A stretch of DNA of 64,000 nucleotides from assembly GCA_026388315.1 (NCBI GenBank), contig JAPLKA010000058.1, positions 1 through 64,000 of the forward strand, given 5' to 3'. A program made the position numbers and the translations under genes. The notes below the pieces were generated by a model, which saw only the letters and a program-made list of their open reading frames with translations, did no database searches and was not told where the DNA came from. Below are positions 1 through 8,967 of this stretch, one piece after another (the stretch's first letter is position 1; each line of letters opens with the position of its first letter). Origin of the DNA: Pseudomonadota bacterium (GTDB taxonomy: Bacteria; Desulfobacterota; Syntrophorhabdia; Syntrophorhabdales; Syntrophorhabdaceae).

Positions 1-15
1 ACTTAGCGGATTCGA
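1..15 (+). repeat. IS left terminal inverted repeat
   Basis: Perfect 15-bp match to the reverse complement of 1973-1987. The match stops after base 15. Bases to the left lie outside the window, so the repeat could extend further. Confidence 0.88.
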
Positions 16-151
16 CCCTCAGAATCGTTAATATTATTTTTCAGGTCACGTAATTCCAATAGGTTGCAAGCCCATGACCCCCCAAAACTGGCTGTAGTGA
101 AGACCTACCCCCTTTTCAGAAATATGGGGCAAATGGTATCCTGCAGGTACC

Positions 152-1930
152 ATGTTCCTCCGTTGCACGAATCGTAAAAAAGATGGTAAAGAACACCGTT
201 ATTGGAGCGTGGTGGAGAACCGCCGGGTCGCAGGCGGGAGGGTTGTTCAGAGACAGGTACTCTACCTCGGTGAGATAAACGATACTCAACGCGAGGCATG
301 GCGTAGGACAATTGAAGTCTTTGAGGATGGATCCCCAAAGACGATGGCGCTCTTTCCCGAGGATCGCTCTTATGAGATCGACGACAATCAGGTAGTGAAG
401 GTTCGGCTGAAGGACATAGAGCTGCGCCGGCCCCGACAGTGGGGTGCGTGCTGGCTGGCATGTACGCTGTATGAGCAACTGGGTCTCGGTACATTCTGGG
501 GAGAAAGACTGCCCCCGAGCCGCAAAGGGACACGGTGGGACCTTATCGTCCAGGCGCTTTGCTGTTATTGCCTGATCGATCCGGGGAGCGAATGGCGGTT
601 TCACCGGCACTGGTATGAGACAAGCGCAATGGCCGATCTTCTGGGAGCCGGTTTTGAACTGGTAGAGATCCATAAGCTCTATGCGTGTCTGGACCTGCTC
701 ATTGAACATAAGCGGGCATTCTTCGACTATTTGACGCAACGCTGGAGAGACTTGTTCAACGCGAAGTTCGATGTCCTCCTCTATGACCTGACCAGCACCT
801 ACTTCGAGAGCGATCCTCCCTTCCCGGAGGGGGACAAGCGAAGGTACGGCTACAGCAGGGACAAACGGTTCGATTGCGTGCAGGTAGTCATTGCCCTGAT
901 TGTTACCCCCGAAGGGTTCCTCCTGGCCTATGAGGTGATGGCGGGAAATACCGCCGACAATACTACCCTGCAGGAGTTTCTTGAGAAAATCGAGGAACAG
1001 TACGGCAAAGCTGAACGTATATGGGTGATGGATCGGGGCATTCCAACAGAAAATGTATTACAGAATATGCGCACGGGCGCCCCTCCTGTATACTACCTGG
1101 TGGGAACACCCAAAGGACGCCTGAGCCGTTATGAGAAGGCATTGACTGACCAACCGTGGCATAGGGTCCGAGATGGCGTGGATGTGAAGCTGCTTCCTCA
1201 GGATAATGAGGTCTATGTGCTGGCGCAAAGCAGGGACCGCATCCATAAGGAACGCTCGATGCGGCAGCGTCAACTGAAGCGGCTGTGGAAACGTCTTCAT
1301 CAGTTGCAGGACATGCAGTTAACCCGGGACCAGCTACTCCTCAAACTGGGGGCAGCCCGTCAGCAATCACCGTCGGCATGGAGGCTTGTGGAAATCCATA
1401 TTCCCACAACAGATGAACCCTTCCGGTTTTCCCTGCGCAAGGACCGGCTGCGGAAAGCCAAGCGCCGGGAGGGGAGGTATCTCCTTAGAACCAACCTGAT
1501 CGGCCGCGATCCCGCCGAGATGTGGGAGTTCTATACTCAGTTGGTTCATGTCGAAGAAGCGTTCAAGAACCTCAAAGGAGACCTGGCACTCAGGCCGATC
1601 CATCATCAGGAAGAAAGGCGTATCGAAGCACACATCTTTGTGGCCTTCATGGCATATGCCCTCCATGTGACGCTACGCCATCGTCTCAGCGCTCTTGCAC
1701 CCGGATTAATGCCCCGGGCTGTTCTGGAGAAGTTCAGCGTCGTCCAGATGATAGATGTGCATCTTCCGACAACCGACGGCCGCACAGTGATCATGTCCCG
1801 GTATACCCGACCTGAACCGGAACTGCAGATCCTGCTCCAGCAACTACGGCTCTCTTTCCCTAAACAGTCCTCCCCCCGCATGGTGGCCAAAGAAGATGTG
1901 AATAAACAAAATGTAGTGAAGACTTTTTAG
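152..1930 (+). CDS. IS1634-family DDE transposase
   Basis: A 592-residue transposase that would cut and join the ends of the surrounding insertion sequence. The N-terminal part (about 1-90) is basic and resembles the DNA-binding region of IS1634-type enzymes. The DDE catalytic core is visible as an Asp in DVLLYDLTSTYFE (about residue 210), an Asp in IWVMDRGIP (about 295) and a Glu in HVEEAFKNLKGDLALRP (about 470), the last in the Y-(2)-R-(3)-E-(6)-K style region of IS4-like enzymes. Length is normal and the frame is intact, so the element may be active. A 12-bp direct repeat (tgtagtgaagac) occurs at 93-104 and again inside the last codons at 1912-1923. The start at 152 gives a full-length product; no strong ribosome site is seen, which is common for transposases. 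Confidence 0.9.
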   Translation: MFLRCTNRKKDGKEHRYWSVVENRRVAGGRVVQRQVLYLGEINDTQREAWRRTIEVFEDGSPKTMALFPEDRSYEIDDNQVVKVRLKDIELRRPRQWGACWLACTLYEQLGLGTFWGERLPPSRKGTRWDLIVQALCCYCLIDPGSEWRFHRHWYETSAMADLLGAGFELVEIHKLYACLDLLIEHKRAFFDYLTQRWRDLFNAKFDVLLYDLTSTYFESDPPFPEGDKRRYGYSRDKRFDCVQVVIALIVTPEGFLLAYEVMAGNTADNTTLQEFLEKIEEQYGKAERIWVMDRGIPTENVLQNMRTGAPPVYYLVGTPKGRLSRYEKALTDQPWHRVRDGVDVKLLPQDNEVYVLAQSRDRIHKERSMRQRQLKRLWKRLHQLQDMQLTRDQLLLKLGAARQQSPSAWRLVEIHIPTTDEPFRFSLRKDRLRKAKRREGRYLLRTNLIGRDPAEMWEFYTQLVHVEEAFKNLKGDLALRPIHHQEERRIEAHIFVAFMAYALHVTLRHRLSALAPGLMPRAVLEKFSVVQMIDVHLPTTDGRTVIMSRYTRPEPELQILLQQLRLSFPKQSSPRMVAKEDVNKQNVVKTF

Positions 1931-1972
1931 AGGCACCACTTGATATTAAAGGACTTCTGATCGACATATCCT

Positions 1973-1987
1973 TCGAATCCGCTAAGT
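1973..1987 (-). repeat. IS right terminal inverted repeat
   Basis: Bases tcgaatccgctaagt are the perfect reverse complement of 1-15. They lie 43 bp beyond the transposase stop codon and mark the right end of the element. Confidence 0.88.
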
Positions 1988-2143
1988 TGGGCTAATGAAG
2001 AAAGAAGCTGCCTGTACGTGTCCTCACCCTTGGCGAGTTCATCAAACTTAATTAAAAATATGGCTGACTCCTCGGATCAACTGGGTTTCTGATTATTTTT
2101 AATGGTGGGATTGAGAGGGTAAAACCTGAATTAAAGTGCCCGA

Positions 2144-2749
2144 TTATTCCTCATACCCTGTTATCATGCCTTTGATGTGGGAATGAAGCTTCGGCCCCAG
2201 GGTTGTCATGTAGAGATGTACGAGAAGATATAAGATAAAAACGTACGCCGCAGCAACGTGGACCGCGTCGAGGATTCGCAACCCTCCCAGGGCTTTAATC
2301 CATGAAAAGAAGAAAAGTATGTCGCTGAAGAGAACCCCGGTAATAACAATAATGGGAACAAAAACAAGCATAACTGATGAGTAGGCAAGTTTTTGCATGG
2401 GATTGAATTTGTTGTCAGGGGAAGGTTTAAAAGGATTTTTTTCTCCTCTGAAAATCGAAAATATATAGTACAACGCCTGCCGGGGCATGCCTTTTATATC
2501 CTCGAAACCCATGAGGTAATGTTTTGTCAGCCCGCCCGTCGCCAGGTAATAAAAAAACCAGAAGAGGAAGGAACCTGTCATGGCATAGCCGAAATATTTA
2601 TGGAGAAGAACCGCATATCTGTAATCATGCAGGATTTGAATCGAAGGTACCCTCAATTGAATGCCGGTTATGATGAGGACAAGAACGATACATGCGTTTG
2701 CCCAGTGCCATATACGGAGCGGTAATGAATGGAGGTATGATTTACTCAT
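2144..2749 (-). CDS. Membrane cytochrome b (cytochrome b561 / Ni-Fe hydrogenase b-type family)
   Basis: A 201-residue integral membrane protein with four strongly hydrophobic helices, at about residues 17-37, 50-70, 120-145 and 160-185. It has histidines placed as heme b ligands (LRIWHWANA, LLHKYFGYAMTG, DAVHVAAAYVFILYLLVHLY). It ends in a MITGYEE tail seen in b-type subunits of multiheme and thiosulfate-reductase-like complexes. It overlaps the stop of the upstream 13-heme cytochrome by 4 nt, so the two are translationally coupled. By family knowledge such subunits move electrons between menaquinone and a periplasmic multiheme partner. The direction and final substrate cannot be told from sequence. 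Confidence 0.82.
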   Translation of the reverse strand: MSKSYLHSLPLRIWHWANACIVLVLIITGIQLRVPSIQILHDYRYAVLLHKYFGYAMTGSFLFWFFYYLATGGLTKHYLMGFEDIKGMPRQALYYIFSIFRGEKNPFKPSPDNKFNPMQKLAYSSVMLVFVPIIVITGVLFSDILFFFSWIKALGGLRILDAVHVAAAYVFILYLLVHLYMTTLGPKLHSHIKGMITGYEE

Positions 2750-4416
2750 TTTTTCACCACAATCCTTAAGAATATATGGACGGCAATCCCGAACAAAATC
2801 AACAGAGAAAAGACTATGCCAATGAGATCGATTACTTTGAAACCAAGTTCATCTATCACCTGGGACTTATCTTTCCAGCCCGTCTTAAGGATGCTGTCAA
2901 AATCTTTGGCGCGCATCTTCCCTTCGCCTAAAAGGCATATATCTATAAACACCGATGTTGGAAACGCTGAGAGCACAGGACCCTTGACGGGGATATGGAT
3001 AATTTTATCTCCGTCAGGTACAGAAAGGAACATGGACTCATAAAATGGGGCTTTTTCCGAATGACAAGTGGCGCATACCTTGCTCTTTGTATCCTTTTCT
3101 GAGTAGTTGTGAAAAGCCTTTGTGACAACAATCGAACTGCTTATGGTGACCTCTTTCTGAAGCCTCTTTCTTAACTCGATAAAGAAACCGGCCAATTCCT
3201 TACAGAAAACCGTGCCGTCTCCATTACGGTCAATCAATTTTTCCAATTCAACATTTTTTCCGAATACTTTTTCTAAGTCTTGATACTTGAGAGGAGCCGT
3301 TCTATCGCCTTCTTTGACAACAAAGCTGAAGACCATGCTCTTTGTCGAATTTGGGCTGTGACAGGTGGAACATTCGAGGTAGTGGAAATGCAGAACCGTA
3401 TTGGGCAGCCATTTGTGTTTATTAATATAGTCCTTGTGACAGCGCACGCATACCGAAAGCCTTTCGGGGGCGCTCAGCTCTTTATATGCCTTTACGTGAT
3501 GGGGGTTATGGCAATCAGTACAACGGGCTGCACCCTTCACAGAGTGAGCCGTATCTTTATAAATGCTATATAATTTGTCGTGGCAGGTTATACAGGCGCT
3601 ATCATCGATCCGCTTCTGGGAGGTATGACAATCAGAGCACTCAATGCCTTTTTTCCCGTGGACTGTATGCTTGTAATCTTCGATAGAGGGCAACTCAGGG
3701 ATGAAGATCTTCCGGTCTGCGGAAAGTTCATAGGATTGTTTCCCCATGATTGTCACTCTTGCCTGTTGAAAAATACCCCCGTCGCTATGGCAGCTTTTGC
3801 ATGACAAAGGCTTTTTTGTAACTGAATGAGGCTCTGTCTTTGCCGAAAACTGTTTTTTTATCTCTCCCTTGCCCGTGGGCACTTTTTGAAGCAGCGCCTG
3901 AAGATTATTCCATTCGTTATGGTCTATAAACTGATTTCCGTCAGGATCAATAGTTTCCCTTTTTATGGGGTCTTTCTTGCCCGTATCTATGTGTATCCTG
4001 ACTTCACCTTTTTCTGATTTTCCATGACAGACAAGACAGTCGATTGCCTTGAGGTGCTTTTCACTGGAGGGCAGAGATGCATGAGATACCCCCGAATGAC
4101 ATGAAAGACAGCCCTTTTTCTCTCCTGCTGGAAAATGAACGCTGTGGCAGTCTTTGCAGGAAAGGTTTTTCTCGCTGTGAATGCTTCGTTTATACTCCGC
4201 TGCAGCTTTGCTGTGACAGGCTTTGCAGGATGGTCTTTTCAGCTTTTCATCATGGGGCACGGAGCCGATATCGTCGTGGCATTGGACACATGTCGTTGTC
4301 TGTCCATGTCTGGATTCTTTATATTTGTCGTGGCATCCAAGGCAATCTTCATTTGATATCGAGGCATACGAAACGAGTGGGAACAGGGCGACAAATATGA
4401 GTACAATAACATTCAT
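2746..4416 (-). CDS. Secreted 13-heme cytochrome c with two EF-hand loops, C-terminal anchor
   Basis: A 556-residue periplasmic electron carrier. It has a signal peptide (about 1-19), then 13 CxxCH heme-binding motifs: seven before residue 212, five between 260 and 353, and one near 449-453. A C-terminal membrane helix (about 528-553) is followed by RIVVKK. Between the heme blocks are two canonical calcium-type EF-hand loops, DPDGNQFIDHNE (about 157) and DRNGDGTVFCKE (about 396), which is unusual in a multiheme cytochrome. ATG at 4416 is preferred over a TTG one codon upstream. The 4-nt overlap with the cytochrome b gene points to a membrane b/c complex linking the quinone pool to periplasmic acceptors. 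The physiological acceptor is not identifiable. Confidence 0.88.
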   Translation of the reverse strand: MNVIVLIFVALFPLVSYASISNEDCLGCHDKYKESRHGQTTTCVQCHDDIGSVPHDEKLKRPSCKACHSKAAAEYKRSIHSEKNLSCKDCHSVHFPAGEKKGCLSCHSGVSHASLPSSEKHLKAIDCLVCHGKSEKGEVRIHIDTGKKDPIKRETIDPDGNQFIDHNEWNNLQALLQKVPTGKGEIKKQFSAKTEPHSVTKKPLSCKSCHSDGGIFQQARVTIMGKQSYELSADRKIFIPELPSIEDYKHTVHGKKGIECSDCHTSQKRIDDSACITCHDKLYSIYKDTAHSVKGAARCTDCHNPHHVKAYKELSAPERLSVCVRCHKDYINKHKWLPNTVLHFHYLECSTCHSPNSTKSMVFSFVVKEGDRTAPLKYQDLEKVFGKNVELEKLIDRNGDGTVFCKELAGFFIELRKRLQKEVTISSSIVVTKAFHNYSEKDTKSKVCATCHSEKAPFYESMFLSVPDGDKIIHIPVKGPVLSAFPTSVFIDICLLGEGKMRAKDFDSILKTGWKDKSQVIDELGFKVIDLIGIVFSLLILFGIAVHIFLRIVVKK

Positions 4417-4451
4417 CAAAATACCTACACCTGATTTAAGCAGGTATTAAT

Positions 4452-4682
4452 CTATCCTCCGCAGCAGCTACCCGGACTCCCGCAGGAACCCGGAGCTCCG
4501 CAGCAACTTGCCGGACTGTCGGATGCAAAGCTGCCGCCCGAGCCTTTCGTATTATGGGCCGACAACAGTTTTTCAAGATTTTCACTATTGCACGATCTGC
4601 AGTGCAACTCATCGTCTTTGCCGAAGACTATAAATTCGCTTATCCCGCCGCAATCTTTGCATCTATATTCATATATGGGCAT
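4452..4682 (-). CDS. FmdB-family zinc-ribbon protein
   Basis: A 76-residue protein starting MPIYEYRCKDCGG, the hallmark of the FmdB putative regulatory family. The zinc ribbon is formed by CKDC and CRSC (residues 8-11 and about 28-31). The tail is Ser/Gly/Cys rich, with CCGAPGSCGSPGSCCGG that could bind extra metal. A GGAGG ribosome site stands just before the ATG. It lies between a NifX-like gene and the cytochrome pair on the same strand. The exact role of FmdB proteins is not established; a metal-responsive or regulatory job is inference. Confidence 0.85.
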   Translation of the reverse strand: MPIYEYRCKDCGGISEFIVFGKDDELHCRSCNSENLEKLLSAHNTKGSGGSFASDSPASCCGAPGSCGSPGSCCGG

Positions 4683-4719
4683 GCTGTCCTCCTGCTTATT
4701 TGAATCGTTTGTATCTTTT

Positions 4720-4767
4720 CACCTTGTCCCGCCTTCGGCAGGATTAATACTTGCACGTTTCACTCTT
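4720..4767. repeat. 48-bp dispersed repeat, copy 1
   Basis: Matches 45225-45272 over 48 bp with one mismatch. It contains a small hairpin (TCCcGCC-TTC-GGCaGGA). Here it fills the spacer between the FmdB and NifX-like genes; the other copy sits just beyond the 3' end of uvrA. Both are non-coding. Confidence 0.85.
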
Positions 4768-4772
4768 AATTC

Positions 4773-5150
4773 TCAATGTCCGCATCCGCCGCCCTGATGA
4801 CCGCTGCATGCGTTGAACATGCTCAATTCCGGGAGCTTGTTTTCTATCAGCAAATTGAGATTGTCCTTCACTGTCTCTTTTACCGACCCGTAGACCTTGA
4901 TTCCTGCCGCATTAAGTCCCCTTATGGCACCTGCGCCTATACCGCCGACAACCACCGCCTCTATGTCCTGTCCTCCGATTGCCTTAATCGGGCTGCATGC
5001 ACCGTGAACATGGTTTAAGTCCCTGTTGTTAACCGTAACCGTCTTCTGGAGTTCCGTGTCGACAACGATAAATATTGGGGCAGAACCGAAATGGCCGTAC
5101 ACTATACTCTCAATTCCCTGATCTTCCTGAACTGCAAAACATACTTTCAT
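4773..5150 (-). CDS. NifX/NafY-type dinitrogenase iron-molybdenum cofactor domain protein
   Basis: A 125-residue single-domain protein of the dinitrogenase Fe-Mo cofactor biosynthesis family (MTH1175-like). Recognisable segments are MKVCFAVQEDQGIESIVYGH, the substrate-facing FGSAPIFIVVD, the VVVGGIGAGAIRGLNAAGI loop and a Cys/His-rich tail (CSGHQGGGCGH) that may bind metal. No nif structural genes are visible, so this is the general stand-alone type common in anaerobes, not proof of nitrogen fixation. A GGAGG site precedes the ATG. It follows the DUF134 gene, a frequent pairing in anaerobes. Confidence 0.85.
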   Translation of the reverse strand: MKVCFAVQEDQGIESIVYGHFGSAPIFIVVDTELQKTVTVNNRDLNHVHGACSPIKAIGGQDIEAVVVGGIGAGAIRGLNAAGIKVYGSVKETVKDNLNLLIENKLPELSMFNACSGHQGGGCGH

Positions 5151-5231
5151 TGATTAACCTCCGTTTTTTTACTGCAAATTTCAATGACCAATTTTGGAAT
5201 TTGATATTAGGCTACTGTCTTTCACTTTTTG

Positions 5232-5519
5232 CTATTCACTATTCACAGCCTTTATTTGGAGCGCCTTTCCGTTAATAATGGCATCGGCAACCTTACGGCG
5301 CGCGCCGTCGAGGATACGACCAAATGTGGGGCGTGAGATGCCCATATGCTCCGCTGCCTTCTCGTGATAGAATCCTTCATAATCAGCAAGCCGTATTGCT
5401 TCTAATTCATCCATGTTTAAGGAGACCTCTTCAAGCTGAATAAGGGGGATACCCCTTGGTTTAAAGCAAGAGCTATTAGGAGAACAGTTGACGCATCTGC
5501 ACTTCTTCGGTCTCGACAT
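5232..5519 (-). CDS. DUF134-family helix-turn-helix regulator
   Basis: A 95-residue DNA-binding protein of the DUF134 family. It has the typical start MSRPKKCRCVNC with a Cys cluster (CxCxxC plus a later Cys) and the helix-turn-helix HEKAAEHMGISRPTFGRIL (about 52-70), which resembles sigma-70 region 4. The ATG at 5519 is chosen because family members begin MSRPKK; another ATG lies two codons upstream. No clear ribosome site is present. The last codons (AVNSE) come from an attcactattcac-type repeat that runs through the stop codon, so the C-terminus has been rewritten by repeat DNA. It probably regulates the metal/redox genes downstream (inference). Confidence 0.8.
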   Translation of the reverse strand: MSRPKKCRCVNCSPNSSCFKPRGIPLIQLEEVSLNMDELEAIRLADYEGFYHEKAAEHMGISRPTFGRILDGARRKVADAIINGKALQIKAVNSE

Positions 5520-5531
5520 GCACACATTGTA

Positions 5532-5541
5532 AGCATATGCT
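5532..5541. promoter_or_regulatory. Possible operator between divergent DUF134 and DUF1847 genes
   Basis: The perfect 10-bp palindrome agcatatgct lies 13 bp upstream of the DUF134 start, in the intergenic space shared with the divergent DUF1847 gene. It may be an autoregulatory site. This is a position-based inference only. Confidence 0.3.
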
Positions 5542-5623
5542 CATAAAATGTCAAGCGTTTTTCAACAATTTGTAGACTCCTCAGGGCTTTTATGCAATAA
5601 GATTGTACATAAGAGGAGGTTAT

Positions 5624-6307
5624 ATGAAGAAGGGTAATCTATCTAACTGTGCAAGTTGCGGATATCCGGTAAAAGAGCGTATTTGCGTAAGCCGCAAAGG
5701 CAAGGGATCAAAAGGATGTCCCACGACCGGCATGAAAAAGTTGGTTGCTCAGGCAAAGAAGCATTATGAAAATAGTGACATCGGTGAATTTGCCCGTCAG
5801 ACATCCATACAGGAAGGGGAATGCTACGCAGGACGGGACAAGAGACCCTATACCATGCATCCGACAAAACCGAGGATTCAGGAGATCTGCGAATTTGCCC
5901 GGAAGATGGAATATACCCGCCTCGGTCTCGTTTTCTGTGCCGGTCTTGCAAAAGAGGCATCCATTGTTAATGATATATTGAAAAACCAGGGCTTTGAAGT
6001 AGTATCTGTCATTTGTAAAGTCGGGGCTATCCCTAAGGAAGAGATCGGCGTGAAAGAGAACGAGAAGATTTATATCGGGGAACACGAATCCATGTGCAAC
6101 CCCATTCTCCAGGCTATGATCGTCAACGAAGCAAAAAGTGAATTTAACATTTTGTTGGGACTCTGCGTCGGTCACGACTCACTCTTTTTCAAATATGCAG
6201 AAGCGCCGACAACTGTGCTGGCGGTAAAGGACAGGGTGACGGGCCATAACCCCCTTGCCGCTGTTTACTTGTGCGGAAACTACTATTCATGGCTCAACGG
6301 ACAATAA
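5624..6307 (+). CDS. DUF1847 (metal-binding) family protein
   Basis: A 227-residue soluble protein with a Cys-rich N-terminus (NCASCGYPVKERIC) and a second Cys region (GSKGCPTTG), followed by an alpha/beta domain with VFCAGLAKEAS, GEHESMCNP and LCVGHDSLF. This pattern matches DUF1847, annotated as metal-binding and of unknown function, common in anaerobes. The ATG at 5624 is chosen over an in-frame TTG at 5603 because AGGAGG at 5614-5619 is ideally spaced. It is divergent from the DUF134 / NifX-like / FmdB group, suggesting a shared metal or redox theme (inference). Confidence 0.8.
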   Translation: MKKGNLSNCASCGYPVKERICVSRKGKGSKGCPTTGMKKLVAQAKKHYENSDIGEFARQTSIQEGECYAGRDKRPYTMHPTKPRIQEICEFARKMEYTRLGLVFCAGLAKEASIVNDILKNQGFEVVSVICKVGAIPKEEIGVKENEKIYIGEHESMCNPILQAMIVNEAKSEFNILLGLCVGHDSLFFKYAEAPTTVLAVKDRVTGHNPLAAVYLCGNYYSWLNGQ

Positions 6308-6843
6308 TCTTGATCGGCTCTTTCTCGATTTTCATGCTATTGTGGCATACCCTACCCTGTCATATGTTAAAAGCTAAAACCATCCTATCTTACATATATT
6401 GCCAGGTCCCGGGGTTCGCCTCAGCCCTGTTTAATCCGCTTGCCCGGCAACCCATAAACCAGTTATGGTAAAATGTTGCGTTAATGAGAACTTTTTTTTC
6501 AGTATTAAGCCCAGTTTTATTATGCCAAATGGTGTGTTTTTATTCAAGGGGGATTATAATGATAGTGGTATTATAGTTCTGATATGGAGGGCATGTTTTG
6601 ATGATAAAGAACCATTATTCCTGCCGTTATGGCGAGCAGTGATGACGCAAATTCAAAAAGAGCGTGGACATCGCTGCTGCTTCTTCAGTCTGATGTAGCA
6701 ACGCAAGGATAAAACAATAAAGGCAAGAGAAATAAGGCAAAAAAGGGTAGATAGTTTATGATTTTTTTCATAGTATATTCATTGGTAGCGTCCCTACTTA
6801 AAAAGAGGAATGGCGTATTTTCTGGTTCCAGCTATGTTATCCA
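6308..6843. other. Intergenic region without recognisable genes
   Basis: About 535 bp of AT-rich DNA between the DUF1847 stop and the 3' end of the convergent sensor kinase gene. Short open frames (for example 6465-6698) have no ribosome site, no family resemblance and poor composition. No clear terminator hairpin was found. Confidence 0.5.
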
Positions 6844-8967
6844 TCATACTTCAAATTCCAGAATAAACTTTGTTCCATTATCCCGTCCAAACGTCATGCT
6901 TCCTTCGAGCTGTTCTGTTAATATACCGACAAGCTGCATACCAAATCCGGTAGAGGCTGTAATATCAATTGATTCAGGAATTCCAACACCGTTATCCTGT
7001 ATCATTAGGGTTACATGGTTATCCTTTGCCGAAAGAGATACCGCTATTATGCCGTTTTCTCTGCCGGTAAATGCATACTTCATTGCGTTTGTAAGCAGTT
7101 CATTCAGAATCATACCCAAAGGTGATAAGGTCTTTGCGTCAAAGATGATATCATCGATCTGTGTTTTAATGGTGACCAATCCCCGGTTGGGGAAATTGCC
7201 GACAATTTCATCAACCAGAGAGGGGAGGTATTCCTTTGTTGATATTTTTCTAAAATCGGCCGATCGATATAGCTTGTCATAGAGAACCATCATGCTCCGG
7301 ACACGGCTGCCCGCATCCTCAAGGGCAGCAATAGCCGGTGGATTGTCTTCCAGTGCGTCTGCTTGTAGAGAGAGGAGGCTCACGATCACGGTCATGTTGT
7401 TCTTGATCCTGTGATGTACCTCACGGAGGATGAGTTCCTTTTCTGAGAGGAGGTTTTGTATTTCCTCTTCGGTAAGTTTACGTTCGGTAACGTCAGTGGC
7501 GATTTCCAAACGAACCAGCCGTCCGTCAATCCAACGTATTGCCTGGTCTCGGCAGTCGTACCAGTTACTGTTTTTTGTATTCTGAAATTCCCAACGATAC
7601 ACGCCTGTCGGGATTCCGGAATCGGACAGCAACCTGTTGTTTGTACAAAATTTACATGGACCCCCCTGACCTTCCTGAATCGTTTCCCAGCATCTCCGCC
7701 CTACTATATCACCCCATACTTCGTGACCATACTTGTTTAAAAACAGGACCTCATAAGAATTGAAGTCCGCCACATACACAAGTGCATCAATGCTATCCAG
7801 CACTGCTGTCAGGCGTATTTGATCATTTATCAGGCGTATTTGATCGTTTTCCAGGGCCTCCTCCAAACGTTTGCGCTCGGTAATTTCCTCAATTGTCCCA
7901 TCGTAATGTGTTATATTGCCTTGTCCATCCCTTACGGTATGAGCATTAATTGAAACCCAGAATATCTCTCCGTTACGTTTACGAAACTGTACCTCGTACT
8001 GTTCTACCTTTCCTTCCTTAGATAAAATTCTTTTAAATATTTCTCTATCTTCAGAATTGACGTACATCTGCGCTGCAGTTACATTATTGATTAACTCGTC
8101 AGATGTATCATACCCATACATTTTTACAAGGGCAGGATTAGCACTGCAAATGCATCCATCAGGGGTGGTTTGATAGATTCCGAGAATTGCATCATCGAAG
8201 ATATTGCGGTATTTTTCTTCGCTCGCCTGTAGTGCTTCCTCGGCCTGCTTGCGCTCGGTGATATTTTCGGCAAAACCCTCGTTTATGAAAGGTATACCGG
8301 CACGATCACGCACCACCCTGGTAGTCATGGAAACCCATATGATACTTCCGTCCTTCCGGTACATCTCAGCTTCATAATTATCAGCTACTCCCCGTTCACC
8401 CAATATCCGGAGGTGCTCCAATCGTTGTTCCGGGTTGAAATAGAGCTGGCTCCCTATGTCGTTAACAGAGCTAATAAGTTCTTCAGGGGAATCGTATCCG
8501 AACATTTCTGAAAGGGCTCGGTTGGCTGAGAGAAATCGTCCTTCATGGGTGGTCTGGTAAATGCCTTGTACAGAATTTTCAAAGAGGGAACGAAATCTCT
8601 CTTCGCTCTTCAGCAGCAACCTTTCTGCCCGCTTGCGCCGTGTCGATAAAAAAGTGACGACTCCAGCGATACCGATGAACAGAGCTACCCTTATCAATGC
8701 CTGCGTGATGATATTGCTTTCCGATGTAAAGACGATGATCAACAGCAAATAGAAAACTGCAAGGCAAACAGAGTATACAAACCCTCTCATCGTGTAATAC
8801 ATGCAGCTCAGTATAATGGGGATATAGAAAAGATTCTGAAACACAATAAATGAGCCGGAGTATAGATAATGCAGGCTGATAAGAATGGTCGCGATCGTTG
8901 CGGCAGCGATGATTGTAATGTGAAGACGGTTTCTTCGCGGATCTTTTTCAGGATTAATAATGTTCAT
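6844..8967 (-). CDS. Multi-PAS membrane sensor histidine kinase (HisKA_2 family)
   Basis: A 707-residue signal transducer. The N-terminal 15-115 holds several hydrophobic helices. Two similar PAS/PAC modules follow (about 122-245 and 246-370; each has FENSVQGIYQTT or FDDAILGIYQTT and ends ITERK). A third PAS-like module (about 380-500) carries Cys-containing CWETIQEGQGGPCKFC. The kinase part has EVHHRIKNNM as the phospho-acceptor His of the HisKA_2/HWE type, an N-box ILNELLTNAMKYAF, and G-boxes QDNGVGIP and GFGMQLVGIL. No response regulator is adjacent, so it is an orphan kinase. The CxxC in the third PAS could sense redox or bind a cofactor (inference). Confidence 0.9.
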   Translation of the reverse strand: MNIINPEKDPRRNRLHITIIAAATIATILISLHYLYSGSFIVFQNLFYIPIILSCMYYTMRGFVYSVCLAVFYLLLIIVFTSESNIITQALIRVALFIGIAGVVTFLSTRRKRAERLLLKSEERFRSLFENSVQGIYQTTHEGRFLSANRALSEMFGYDSPEELISSVNDIGSQLYFNPEQRLEHLRILGERGVADNYEAEMYRKDGSIIWVSMTTRVVRDRAGIPFINEGFAENITERKQAEEALQASEEKYRNIFDDAILGIYQTTPDGCICSANPALVKMYGYDTSDELINNVTAAQMYVNSEDREIFKRILSKEGKVEQYEVQFRKRNGEIFWVSINAHTVRDGQGNITHYDGTIEEITERKRLEEALENDQIRLINDQIRLTAVLDSIDALVYVADFNSYEVLFLNKYGHEVWGDIVGRRCWETIQEGQGGPCKFCTNNRLLSDSGIPTGVYRWEFQNTKNSNWYDCRDQAIRWIDGRLVRLEIATDVTERKLTEEEIQNLLSEKELILREVHHRIKNNMTVIVSLLSLQADALEDNPPAIAALEDAGSRVRSMMVLYDKLYRSADFRKISTKEYLPSLVDEIVGNFPNRGLVTIKTQIDDIIFDAKTLSPLGMILNELLTNAMKYAFTGRENGIIAVSLSAKDNHVTLMIQDNGVGIPESIDITASTGFGMQLVGILTEQLEGSMTFGRDNGTKFILEFEV

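Larger units (their letters stand above)
1..1987 (+). mobile_element. Complete IS1634-like insertion sequence
   Basis: The first 15 bases (acttagcggattcga) are the exact reverse complement of 1973-1987, giving perfect terminal inverted repeats. Between them lies one long transposase gene that fills most of the element. The total of about 1.99 kb suits a single-ORF DDE element of the IS4/IS1634 group. The left end coincides with the first base of the window, so the left flank, and therefore any target-site duplication, cannot be read. The family call rests on the transposase; the boundaries rest on the repeats. Confidence 0.88.

Noticed and set aside
4773-5150. Evidence for nitrogen fixation
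   Set aside because: Stand-alone NifX-like proteins are widespread in anaerobes without nitrogenase; no nifHDK is present here.
6465-6698. Small plus-strand gene (77 codons)
   Set aside because: Cys/Phe-rich random-looking product, no ribosome site and no neighbour support.
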